Of a stretch of 64,000 nt of DNA, positions 29,167 to 40,382 are shown piece after piece. The notes under the pieces were generated by a model. It saw only the letters and a list, made by a program, of their open reading frames with translations. It had not been told where the DNA came from and made no database searches. The first letter of the stretch is position 1. The number at the start of each line of letters is the position of its first letter. The DNA is from Diphasiastrum complanatum (lineage: Eukaryota; Streptophyta; Lycopodiopsida; Lycopodiales; Lycopodiaceae): positions 18,498,718 to 18,562,717 of the forward strand of contig CM055107.1 in NCBI GenBank assembly GCA_029204225.1, in the 5' to 3' direction. A program made the position numbers and the translations under genes.

Positions 29167-29515
29167 ACTACATGCATGTGTTGACAGATTCCCTGCAACT
29201 GAGAATCTATTTGCTGTCTTTTGTTTTTCTTTACTTCTGCTTACAGGTTATACTGGTGTTTTGCCTGTCAGCGGAGAGTGTGGGCATTTAGGAAGTTTAT
29301 CTTTCTTGTTTCAGAGCCCATATCAGACATGAGGGAACTGATAATGATATAGCATATTTTCTTGCTTGTCAAAGGACACCAAGATAGGTCTCTCTTGAAC
29401 TAAAGTCACATGCTCATCTAGCAAACATGCAAGTCATGCATTCAACCAAGAAATCAGCATGAAAAATGGTTGCAATGCCATGAAATCCTACTCTACTAAT
29501 GCAAAACGAGTTTGA
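29167..29515. other. Arm sequence shared with 6525-6875, no gene seen
   Basis: Inverted match of the left arm, without recognisable domains or an open frame of note. Confidence 0.4.
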
Positions 29516-30315
29516 ACAAATCCTTACAACTAAAACTAAGCTACACCTGCATTAATCCACAATACAAGAAACAAGAAACTAATCTAACAACATTTTAGAT
29601 GTCCAAGGATCAAGAAACACTTATTTCTTGATTCTTGGACAAACCAAGAACATCAAGAACTGGATTGTAAGTGAGACAATAAGATGTATTGCAACTTATT
29701 GTAATATTAATCACATTACTCACAGATGTAATTGTGCTTTATTATTTGATTAGTCGACATCCAATAAAAGGTCGACGAATGTGAGTACACAGATTGTGGT
29801 CATAATAATGTTATGATACATAATTTTCTATTTTAATTTATGTATATGGCCTCTAATGTTGATAAAAAATGTAATTCAATGTGTTAATAAGAAACAATTT
29901 TATAAAAATGCCATCCATTTTCATTCTGTGGCATTCCAAGATTTCTACCAAGGGGCCTTCTTTTTATCACTCTCGATATTACCCTTGGTTAGCAGAGTAT
30001 TTTGGAATGTCTTCGGCCTCCTAATAACCCTCCCTATAATCCTCCTTATAGCCCTTTTTAGAACCCTCCTTACAACTCTCAGTTACCATGGATTTTTGAA
30101 ATGTCCTTGGCCTCCTTATAACCCTCCTTATAAGTCTCTTAAAAACATGTTCAAATATGCAAGGCTTATACTGAGGCCAACCTACAAACCCTGCACTAAA
30201 GCTTTCCACTACCCCCATGCGTCTTCTTTTATTCTATATCTCAAAAGAATGCTCAAAAAAAGTGCTGGAAATCATGCATCTTGTTGTAGTGCATCGGGTT
30301 TTGACAATCTGTGAG
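29516..30315 (-). repeat. Single 792-bp unit, inverted
   Basis: Matches each unit of the tandem pair at 4936-6524, including the TTATAAGGAGGG-rich core (about 30015-30140). Only one unit is present in this arm. Confidence 0.8.
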
Positions 30316-31140
30316 TGAATTTTTTTCATTTCACCCATGGTTCACCAATTATGTAGCACATGGCATGCCATGTAATATTAACTACATTCTATCTCTAGCT
30401 ACAAGAAGATACTAACGAAATACAAAAATTTTCAATAGATGTCAATGTAAACAAACGCGTCGCTTGTGAGGACCTCAACAATCGCTAAAGCATCTTCCTT
30501 CAATGGTATTGTGCTCACTAGCTTTTCATTTTCCAATACCACAAAAGGCTTGAACACCATAGCATGAGCCACTATCTCATGTGAATAATTCACAGCCATC
30601 AAACTTTCTCATGTAAAACAAATTGTATAGTCTATGTGATAATGCAAGTACCAAACTTGTGTAGATATCAAATCATCATTGTCATGAGCAATATCCACTT
30701 TTAAGAGACTAAATCTTATTTTTGTGCATACATTACGAGTTTGATAGGTTGAAAAACTCAAAATTATAAAATATAAAAGGTATTTGACACATTTGAGAAC
30801 AAAATTTTGAGGAAAGATATTAGTTTAGAATATTTTTTGCAGCCTCCAAACATAGCACACCGACGTGCTTAGTAAAATAGCTATAATTCTTTTGTAGCCT
30901 TCAAAAATAGCAAGCTAGTGTGCTAAGTAAAACATGAAGTTTTGCAGCCCCCCAAAGATGGCATGTCGGCGTGCTAGGCAAATCAGTTCAAAAAAAAAAA
31001 ATTAACTTCAAGATTTTCTTACTTTGGGATTTCATTATGGGATTCTTAACTATGTATAACCAAACCACAATTCTTAATAATAAATATTCAAGTAATGGCA
31101 TACCCATATCATGGCATACATCAATGAGCCAATAACTCAA
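30316..31140 (-). repeat. AT-rich arm segment with inverted three-unit minisatellite
   Basis: Inverted match of 4204-4935. The minisatellite lies at 30841-30985. Sequence 30991-31140 (to CAATGAGCCAATAACTCAATG) also occurs, in plus orientation, at 56866-57010 but is missing from the left arm. Confidence 0.55.
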
Positions 31141-31629
31141 TGATAAATAAACTTTTCCTTCTGCTCCACTTCTTGTTAACTCCTTTGATAGTCCTTAGAA
31201 AATTTCAAATTTGGATCAATTGAAAATTTGTTGGGTATGCTTTAGAGGGTCACTTCTACTTGTTATTGGCCCTTTGTGAAAGCCAACATATTGGCCATAG
31301 TGATTACAATATCCATGTAACCAGTAAAGCTGCTAGCGCACCCCAATGGACCCAACATTTCATGTTTTGATTGTTCTTTACCAGATCAACATGCACTGAT
31401 ATGATGGGAACTTCTACCAATTCCTAATGGCTTCTAGCATATTGTTGTTGATGGCAGCTGATCTTTGAATATTTGTATCCCAAGGCAAACATGAGTTTCT
31501 CCTAGATCTATCATATCGAACTCGTTCTGGAATGAAACACATGATCTTTTGTTTGATGTATAGCGAATGTATTATCCATGTAGAGAATCAGCGGTTGTTT
31601 TCTCCGAACCCATCTACGAATTGTTTGAG

Positions 31630-31998
31630 CTAGGTCAGCTCATTAGCCATCTTGGCCGCAACAACGTATTCTGCCTCACAGGATGATTGGGCAATTATGG
31701 TCTGCTTCTTACTAGCCCAAAGAATAGTTGCATCTGCTATTATGGTACATCCTCCTGAAACACTTTTGCAGTCGTCTTTCATGGATGCCCAGCTCGCATT
31801 ACTGTAGGACTTCACCTGAAATCTTGCATCCCGAAAATAGCAAAAGCCGTAGTCCTTTGTATGATTTAGGTACTGTAGGATTCTCTTGGTAATTTTCCAT
31901 TGTACAGGTCCTAGATTAATATTAAATTGGCCCAGTATGAACATTGCGTAGGCAATGTCCGACGTATTATCTGCCAAGTGAAGCAAAGAACCAATCAA
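31630..31998 (-). pseudogene. Copia C RNase H, right copy
   Basis: 122 open codons, IGSLLHLADNTSDIAYA to AAKMANELT. Includes the SGGCTIIADATILWASKKQ and SSCEAEY motifs. The first catalytic aspartate is replaced (SYSNAS). Confidence 0.8.
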
Positions 31999-32157
31999 CG
32001 TTCTTTAAGGCTTATTGAGTATTGCTTCTGTTCATCTTGGTTTTTGGGAAGGTCTTGGTTGGGGTCAAAATTGTACCACGAACCATTGGAGTATTTACTC
32101 CTCTACAACAGTGTCATTTGGAAATTGTCAATAATTTTCTGAATGTCGGTATCTTGA

Positions 32158-33122
32158 TTACTGTAGATACAGTCTACCACTCTCAAGATCTCTGTGAATT
32201 TGTAATCCTATGTAGCATTTTGCTTCTCCTAGGTCTGATATTTTAAAGTGCTTGGAAATATCGTCCTTCACTTGTGCAATCAACTTATCGCTTCTTGATA
32301 GGATCAATGTGTCATCTACATAGCCACCGATGATGATGATTTCTCCATCTATGACTTTCATATAGACATTATATTTAGCCATTACGGTTTGGAAACCCAA
32401 GGACCTGAGAGCACGATCCTTCTTCTTGTACCATTGTCGCCACTGTTTTAGTCCATAGATGCTTTTATGAATCCTGCAGGCATAATCAGCAAATGATTTA
32501 CATCATGGTGGTTGATCCATATACAACTCTTCTTTAAAATCCCCATGCGAGAAAGTTGTCTTCTCATATACAATGTGGATCTTCAAACTGTAGGCTACTG
32601 CATATGCAATCAATAGATGTATAGATGTATGTTTGACAATAGGAGAAAAGGTTTCAGTGTAATCAACACATATTTATGTTAAAAACCTTTTGCAACTAGC
32701 CTAGCTTTGTATCTTGACACCTTGTTGTTTGGTCCATACTTGTATTTGTAGATCCATTTGCATTGGACATGCTTCATGTCGTTTGATATGGGTTCAAGTG
32801 TCCACACCATGTTCTGCTCCATGGAGTTTATTTGTTTTTCCATGGCTTTTATCCACTTTTCCTTGTCTGGAATGTCAATAGTTTTCTCATAAATTTGTGG
32901 TTTATCACCGAATCCACAAAACTCTTATGTTGTAGAAGCTTAGCTATCTGTTCCATTTATGACAAGTGGTTTTCCTTCTCTTCCAGACCTTCTTGGAAAT
33001 TGTGTTGGTGCCACAATTGTTTTGCCTTTGTCCTTCCGGATGTCTACAGAACCATTGTGTGTTGCAGGCGATTTAGGTACAGGTTGCTCCATGATTTGTT
33101 GATCGTCTGAACTGTAACTCAA
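32158..33122 (-). pseudogene. Copia C reverse transcriptase, right copy
   Basis: Minus-strand pieces with RFPRRSGREGKP-type linker, KWIKAMEKQI, KCKWIYKYKYG, SIYGLKQ and the GGYVDDTLILS catalytic box at about 32310-32342. Frame breaks near 32500 and 32680. Confidence 0.8.
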
Positions 33123-33343
33123 TTTATTTGGTATATGAACATCCTGATCTAGATGTTCATGGTCTACTCCCTCTGTCTATGTGGGAAGATTATAGTACTT
33201 CTTTCTAAGAATATCATAACCAACTGGATCTTCGTCAGCCATTGATCTTGCTTCATCAAATTTCACATCTCTTACAGTTTTGATTCCCCTGGTGTTAGGC
33301 ATGTATGCCCTATAATATGAGGAATGTACATCATAGCCATCCA

Positions 33344-34839
33344 TGTATAAGAACAATGTATGGACATTTGCACCTATACTAGATGGCAAAAAACCAGTCA
33401 AGTGCAAGTGGATCTACAACATCAAAACAGGTCCTGATGGAGAAAACATCAGATACAAAGCAAGATTAGTTGCTAAAGGATTTTCACAACAGTATGGGAT
33501 CAACTACACTGATACCTTCTCACTAGTAGTCAAACATACATCAATTGGCTTGTTATTCTCGTATGAAGTGGCTCATGATCTGAAAATCCATATTGTGGAT
33601 GAGAAAATTGCTTTCTTGCACGCAAAATTGGAAGAAGACTTATTCATGGACCAACCACTTGGTTTTGTAAAACAAGAATATCCTAAATACAGATGTCACA
33701 TGAATAAAAGCATTTATGGTCTGAAACAAGCAGCCAGACAATGGTATAGAAAGAAGGACGAAATACTACATTCCCTAGGCTTCAAACTTCTATTTGCTGA
33801 GTCAAATGTCTATATCAAGCATGTCCAAAAAGAAATAATCATCTAGCTGTCTATGTTGATGACACACTTATCTTCTCAAGAAGAAATAAGTTAATTTCAA
33901 ATGTCAAAAGAGACGTTTCTTGAAATATTTGAGATCACTGACCTAGGATAAGCTAAAATTTATCTAGGCTTGCAGATCATGAGAGATTTTGAAGGTGGTG
34001 AGTTGTATTTTCACCAACAAAAGTATACTCAAAAGATCATTGAAGACTTCAACATGCTCGAATGCAAAGGTGTAGATACTCCCATGATACTTGGAATAAT
34101 ACTAAGCAAGGCAGATTGTCTGCAGACTCTCGAGGAGGAGGAACGAATGGCCAAAACACCCTATCATAGGCTGATTGGATCATTGTTATATCTAGGAGAC
34201 AACACCAGACCTGATATAGCATTTGCAATATACAGGCTGAGCCAATATAATCAAAACCCAAGATGGTTGCATTGGAAGTTGGCAAAAAGAGTACTACAAT
34301 ATCTCTAGGAAACGAAAGACTATGGATTGTGTTATTCAAAGGAAGCTGGATTTTACATCGAATCTTACAGTGACGCAAGCTAGGCATCCATGAAAAATGA
34401 TAGCAAAAGTAATTCAGGAGGTTGTACTCTAGCATTTGGCACAGCCATACTCTGGATAAGCAAGAAGCAAATAATAGTAGCTCGATCTTCCTGTGAAGCG
34501 GAATATGTAGTAACAGCCAAGATGGAAAATGAGTTGATCTGGATTAAATAGATTTTGGAAGGATTTGATGAATCTATTTCTGAACCTTATGTCTTGTTAA
34601 TGGATAACACTTTGGCAATCTATCTTACAAAAGATCTTGTATTTCACTAAAAAACAAAGCACATAGTTATCAAATATCATGTGATTTGGGACTTAGTTGA
34701 GAAGAAGATACTAAAGACAGTCTTGATACCCACAGAGGAAATGACAGCTGATATCTTTACAAAGCCACTCAGTAAAGCTTTGTTCGAGAAGCAACAAAGA
34801 AGATTGGGATTAATCCAACTACCCACTTTGAGAGGGAGC
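33344..34839 (+). mobile_element. Copia A copy 3: RT and RNase H
   Basis: Starts abruptly at MYKNNVWTF, fused head-to-head to inverted copia C at 33340-33345. RT is open for 167 codons (RYKARLVAKGF, NYTDTFS, HIVDEKIAF, SIYGLKQAARQWY) and stops before a frameshifted catalytic box near 33858. RNase H follows (33970-34820) with SSCEAEY and DIFTKP, interrupted by TAG codons at 34306, 34381 and 34549. The polypurine tract TTGAGAGGGAGC ends at 34839. Confidence 0.9.
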
Positions 34840-35702
34840 TGTAGAACAACTGATAAGAGAGATCTTGGTCCTACTAACAAAGAGCGCAGTTTACTTAACA
34901 AAGGATAAGAAACGAAAGCGAGATCAAAACATTTTTATCCGTGATCAACCTCAAAGGATTCGCAAACTTTGTCTTGCAGTCAACTCGAAAGATTCGCAAA
35001 ACAGTTACTCATAGAAGCTCGTGGCTTTCTTGTTGAAGCTCGAAACATTCGTGAATACAATCTTGTCGCAAAATATTATCTTTCTTGTTCAAACCTTAGA
35101 TGTCGTAAAATTGTTGCGAACAATTCGCAAAATCTTCTGGACTGTTCTTCAAGCTCACCTATCGCAAACAATTCACGAAATATTCTAGATTTCTTCTTCA
35201 AGCTCAAAGAATTGACATCGATCACAAACAATTCTCGAAAGATGAAATTGTCGCAAAGAGACAATTGTCGCGAATAATTTGTGAAACACGAAGCTAAGAC
35301 GAAGAGATAAATTGTTGCGAATATTAAAAGGCAAAAAGACCTGTAAATAAAAGGCCAAAAGACCTGTCCTGTAGCAATATAAATACATGTGCACTACTCG
35401 TTGTAACTCACTCACTCAATCAGAGACACAACAGCGAGATAAGACAACAAGAGATGTATAATGATGAATCAAATTCAGAGTTATAAAATTCATTTTTGAT
35501 CAATAGATTCTTATTGTCTAAATTGTCTTAAGTTGTCTCTTACTTCCGCATATAATTTTAGCATGCATGTGCAATCTGAGCTAATACTGTTCTATTAGTA
35601 CATAGATCAGATATAGACCCGATTGAAGACACTGATATCAGTTTGATTTATTCAAACTTTCATCATGTTCTCTGTGGAAGAATATTTATTACCTCTCTTA
35701 CA
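34840..35702 (+). repeat. Copia A long 3' LTR, copy 3
   Basis: 863 bp, TGTAGAAC to CTCTTACA, TATAAATA box at 35378-35385. Close match to 17928-18789. The right flank (TTTCTCTCTCTCTG) is the same microsatellite flank as there. Confidence 0.9.
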
Positions 35703-35908
35703 TTTCTCTCTCTCTGTTAAGTTTTGTTTAAATAAATTACAAATTTAACTTTCTAGCAATGCAAATCATCATCGAATATGCAATTGCTTTTCCTTCTCTC
35801 TAACAAATTACAAATTTAACATTCAATTTTCATCATACACTATCTATTCATCTATCACCCTAAATCTTAAATCAATACAAAATGCAAAAAACACACACAC
35901 ACACAGAC

Positions 35909-35976
<68 letters not shown>

Positions 35977-36482
35977 ATATTACAAATCTATCATTCAACT
36001 ACTACCAAACACTATCTATTTATCTATTATCCTAAATTCTAAATTAATGCAAAATGCAAAACACACACACATACACACTCCCCCTCCCCCACCCCTCTCT
36101 CTCTCTCTCAAATTACAAATCTAAAATTTAATTACTATCAAACTATATCTATTTATCTATTGCCCTGAATTCTAAATCAATGCAAAATGCAAAACACACA
36201 CACACATGCACACTTCTCTCTCTCTCTCTCTCTCTCTCTCACTCGCTCTCTCTCTCTAAAAAATTCATACACTATCTATGCAATATTATCTTTGCACTAT
36301 CTACTTTACACTATCTACTTTACACTTTTTACTTTACACTATTTACTTTACACTCTTCCTTCAATTACTTTACGCTTTACACTTTCCCTTCATCACTTTT
36401 TAACATCCCTCCTCACTTTCTTTCACAAAAACAAACAAAGCAAACTTTATCTCTAAGAGAAAAGGCAAAAACAAAACAACTA
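35703..36482 (+). repeat. Tandem minisatellite with (AC)n/(CT)n, gene copy 2 side
   Basis: Counterpart of 18790-19540; longest (CT)n at 35912-35974. Ends in TTTACACTxTTTACTT repeats (36300-36360). The long open frames here are artefacts of dinucleotide repeats. Confidence 0.85.
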
Positions 36483-36571
36483 CCTCCAAAAGTTCCAAAA
36501 GCTCCAAAAGCATCAAAATTTTCCAGCTCCAAATGAACCAAACGCTCCAAATGCACCAAATGCTCCAAAAC
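36483..36571 (+). repeat. GCTCCAAA(TG/AG) short tandem repeat
   Basis: About nine imperfect 9-11 bp units of the type GCTCCAAAAG or GCTCCAAATG. Inverted and expanded at about 53768-53905. Confidence 0.7.
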
Positions 36572-36626
36572 TGTGAGAAATAGTGAGAAAAGAATCTGCA
36601 GATGGCACAAAAATCCGAAATTCACA

Positions 36627-37001
36627 GACGTCGGATTTCGAAGTCCCAAAACACATCGAAATCTTGCGTCCGCATCCGTAACCAGTCTAATCAGAAAAAT
36701 ATTCGGGACTCAAATCAATGACGTGGACATCAGAATGCGACGAACGTTGGAATCCGACGTCCACGTCAGATGCCAACTATTTTTTTTCGTTACGCCATAT
36801 TCCATGCCATATCAACGTCAAAATGTCAGATTTTGACACGTCGGAATCCGACGTCAAGTTTGAAAATTGATTTGCACCACAGTTTACCGATCACCGAACG
36901 TCCAATTTGGGAATTGTTACTTGGACGTCGGAATCCGAAGCATTGATATGCAACATAATAGAAAATTAACAAAAATCAGTCGGACGTCCACGTCGGAATC
37001 C
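36627..37001 (+). promoter_or_regulatory. Cluster of ACGT-core palindromes GACGTCGGAATCCGACGTC
   Basis: Full or partial copies at 36627-36635, 36753-36770, 36837-36855, 36923-36938 and 36981-37001. Each joins GACGTC or CACGTC to a GGAATCC centre. ACGT cores are typical plant bZIP binding sites, which is an inference. The cluster lies 1.1-1.5 kb upstream of the small gene and is conserved in the inverted copy (about 53337-53725). It may equally be a decayed satellite. Confidence 0.5.
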
Positions 37002-37010
37002 CCGTGATAT

Positions 37011-38110
37011 GTTATTGTGAATATTTCAACTTCAGATGCTGTCATCGTGGGTAGATTAGCACGTTCAGGGTAGGCACCGTCAACTAATAGAATGCTTGTA
37101 TGCTATTTAGCGAGAATTTGAAATATTTTAAAATTCTTAAAAGTTAATTTCTAAGTTTTAATCTAAATCATCTACACGATATAAATTTCAAATGTATGCA
37201 TTATGATTGGGCCACATGTCAGAAAAAATTAAGGAAAAAAAAGCATATTTACAAGGGGCCATTTCAAAGTTTAGAACTTCTCTAATGTAGGTATCAATTC
37301 ATTCTAGAAACAACTTAGCCGAAACATCTCTAACATCATAGAGTGTTTAAAATATCTCATACATCATTGGAAGTTTGACCTTTGGAAGCATGACCTAGTA
37401 ATGACTCTTGAATATTCAAGATCAATAAGACATCGACTTTTATCTTTCACTTTATAAGTGTTTGTTGGTTTGTCAAAAATTATTTCTCTATATGTTCTAT
37501 GACTTCCCATAGTTTTTCAGCTAGTAGGATAACTTTGAATCTCCACACGTGGTAGTTACTTCCATCAAGTGATCTATGGCAAACACTGTATTACTAGAGG
37601 AATTCCTGTGTAGATGCTAATTACAAGTAAAAATAATAAATGAATGTACGAGAAAAGATAGCACCTAGCTTCTCTCAATCTAAGAAGGTTCAAAATAGTT
37701 GGATAGCCTATTAAGGTATAGAATGCTAAGCAATATGTAACTTGCTCATCCAATTATTAGGATTCATGATGTAAAGCTCAGATTTATTAATTTGGTAGAA
37801 GTGGTAGATGTTTGACATAGCCCAGTGCTTAAAATCAATGTAAGAATAGTCGTCATTGATTGTTGCAATATATAAAAGGTCCTTTTGAGATTTTAAAGTT
37901 TGTCTTGCGAGGAAATCTTGCTCATGTCTACAAAGATTGGTGCAATCCTGGTCGACGCGGCTTTTGGTTGAGCGAACGAACCAACGCCACCTCTCTCAAC
38001 CGTTTTCTCCTTCCTCCTTTCTCTACTCCTCGCTCTCTCCCATTCGTTTTCTCCTTGCTCCTTGCTCCTTGCCAATTGCTCTCGAAGGTGGTGCTGAGGC
38101 AACGATAATA
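37011..38110 (+). promoter_or_regulatory. Upstream region and 5' leader of gene copy 2
   Basis: A diverged R1 relative lies at about 37130-37290. Near the gene, ATATATAAAAGG at 37867-37878 is a plausible TATA box. It is followed by a pyrimidine-rich leader (37995-38060), as is common in plant 5' untranslated regions. The inverted copy keeps this layout. No other gene is visible in the interval. Confidence 0.5.
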
Positions 38111-38734
38111 ATGGATAGTTCCATGCATTCGGGGGATCGAGAAAATTCGAAAAAACAGCAGAATGCTGTTAGAATGCTCGTCTGCTGGAAATGCCAACGC
38201 TCTGTGCATAGCCATTCTGATCAGCTTCCATATTATCCACACAAAACTATTGATCCGTCGTTGTACGTGTGCCGTGTGTGTGATAAACGTGAGGAAGCTG
38301 CGGCTTCCGGAAATGTGGGTATGGAAGAATTTCCTCCTGCTTTGTCACAGAATTCAGCCCACGCAGAAAAGAAACAGCCTGTAGATCCGTGTGCGGTGAC
38401 GCCTTCACCATATGCAGCAGGTCAATGTTCATCCACTAGTATTGAGATAGAAATGGATGATGCTACAGAACGTGCAGCTTTGGAAGATTATGCTGCTGCT
38501 GCGTACACTGCGGCAGAATGCGCAAGGAAGGCTGCCAAAGAGGCCAGGGCTCGAGCTGATGCGCTAAAGCTAGTTTCTGACAAGGCTATAGCAAAAGCCA
38601 CGGCAGCAACACAGACAGCACTTATTGCAGAAATAGAAGCCGCTGAGGTTCGAACCCTGCTTCGAATTCGTGATCCACCGGTGGATTCAAGTAGTTCATC
38701 ATTGGGGAGTAGTTCATCATCGGAGAGCGGTTAG
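38111..38734 (+). CDS. Small protein with CxxC...CxxC motif, alanine-rich helix and serine tail, copy 2 (intact)
   Basis: 207 residues from ATG 38111. Cysteine pairs C25-x2-C28 and C54-x2-C57 with histidines at 33, 35 and 44 between them could bind one zinc. Residues about 115-180 are alanine, glutamate and lysine-rich and should form a long helix or coiled coil. The last 20 residues are mostly serine. The frame is open further upstream (from 37937), but that part is a CT-rich leader and is frameshifted in copy 3, so ATG 38111 (MDSSMHSG) is preferred. All three copies keep exact length where visible. I do not recognise the family; RING-like or other zinc-adaptor roles are only guesses. Neighbours are all transposon debris. 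It could be a host gene carried along in the duplications or one captured by an element. Confidence 0.65.
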   Translation: MDSSMHSGDRENSKKQQNAVRMLVCWKCQRSVHSHSDQLPYYPHKTIDPSLYVCRVCDKREEAAASGNVGMEEFPPALSQNSAHAEKKQPVDPCAVTPSPYAAGQCSSTSIEIEMDDATERAALEDYAAAAYTAAECARKAAKEARARADALKLVSDKAIAKATAATQTALIAEIEAAEVRTLLRIRDPPVDSSSSSLGSSSSSESG

Positions 38735-40218
38735 AGGACAGAGTGGAATATCTCATGATTAGGAATGTGGAATCAAACACTTCAGCAGTGAAGACAAGCG
38801 ATCAGCAGGGCAGCTGCGTCAGTCACATGCTGCACAGTGCAATGTGACTAATTCAATCTTTGACAGAAGCTCAAAACCAGATTGCGGACGATCTCGATTA
38901 ATTGCCTCAATGGTTTTACGTTTTTTGGGATTGCCCACGGCAAAGTCTATCGTTTTCGTTAAATAGTTAAATAGAAGTGAAATATCTCATGATTAGTTAA
39001 ATAGAAGACAAGCGATCATGAGCAGGGCAGCCGCGTCTGTCACATGCTGCAATGAGACTAATTCAATCTTTGACAGAAGCTCAAAACTAGATTTGGCAAA
39101 GTCTATCGTTTTCGTTTAAATGCTTACTTGAAATTTTTTGTGTCTCACGTTTTCTGAAGAGTGTCACGTATTTTTCTTGTTTCAGAATTAGGGTTGGTTC
39201 TCTTTGTTCGAGATCTTCCGAAACTCTTGTACATTTTTTAGGTCTTAGAATTATCAGGACTCTTAGCCTCACCACGTACACTGAGCACATCCAAGAATTA
39301 TACATAGAGACAAGCTGCACAGAGTTAAAATCCTTCGGTAATAATAGGTTGCAGAGCTCAAAATTACCACATCCCGAAACAGTTATTATGCAAATCCTGG
39401 AACCATTGCTCAGTAGAAGCTTTCCACCTCGAAAGCTCTCCCACATCCTTGATTTTGAAGCCAAAAAGGATGCACGTGGGCAGATGCTTTGCACCCACAC
39501 AGCTCTTCGTTACGTGGACCTGTGGACTGCCACATACCAGCTTCCTTGCATGCCACGTTGGGAAATTTGTTGCTTTCAGAAAGTTTTTTTCTTGGCCCAT
39601 TTCGTGCAGCGGTGGCCGTAGCTGTTGATCCTGGTGGGTCTACAAGAAAGGTTCAAAGAAAATGTTGCGACAGTGGCTGGTAAGATTCTGAAGCCCTATC
39701 TTTCTTATGTCCAAAAACAAGTTTGGACATATTTTGAAGTTGAAGGTGATGAAATGGCTTATAAGAATACCAGATTATCTGTCAGTACGATGTCTCTAAT
39801 CTGTCTTTCTAGCATGACCGGGGTTTGTGATGAAGGTGGCTGAACTTTCATTCAGGAAGTTCTGCCTTTTTGCTCATTCTCTATAACAGCACAAATATAG
39901 CTGCAAAAGGCTCATTGTTCTGTACACAGGATGCTACTGGAGGTGGGGAACAGCTAATGCCTACGTTCTTTTGCACGTTCTCTTGATGCCTGCTATGGCT
40001 ACTGATGAGCTGTGCTTCCTTTGGCTTTCTTTGATTGCTAGTTTATCCATGTAGTTCTTTTTTTGTTAAACATCTTCTTATCAATACTATGTGTTGAGGT
40101 TGGTCAATGGAGTTTGAAAGAAAGTCAATGTTAAAGGATAAATTGTGAAGGTAATCTAAACAATTGAGGCAGCTTTGAACTTAATGGAGGCCTCATCTAC
40201 CCAATGTAAAAGTGGGTG
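38735..40218 (+). other. 3' flank of gene copy 2
   Basis: Near-identical to 319-1740. No open frame survives comparison with the other copies. Holds the 599-bp segment 39311-39909 that is absent from copy 3. Similarity ends at about 40218 (GTGGGTGA), where unrelated sequence starts. Confidence 0.55.
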
Positions 40219-40382
40219 ACCTCAAAATTGGGTCGTGGTTCATCATGTGTATAATGTTACAATGTCTTTTCCTTCAAACACACATTGTTTTCTTGCATTA
40301 ATTAAATAAGACATTGAAAATATTAATGACATTGGGATTGTAGAATCTCACATGTTCGCAATGTTGTGGCAATACTAAAGTG

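Larger units (their letters stand above)
31141..33343 (-). mobile_element. Copia C right copy (RT and RNase H), inverted
   Basis: Minus-strand copy of the C element from the GYDVHSSYYRAY segment (33340) through RT to RNase H. It extends past the left copy: the RNase H end reads SSCEAEYVVAAKMANEL and then DHVFHSRT near 31540. A possible 3' LTR start, TGTTGGGTCCATTGG, lies at about 31357 on the minus strand, but no partner LTR confirms it. Numerous stops and frameshifts. Confidence 0.8.

Noticed and set aside
37937-38110. N-terminal extension of the small protein by 58 codons
   Set aside because: Sequence is a CT-rich leader, and copy 3 has a different frame there while its coding part from MDSS stays in frame.
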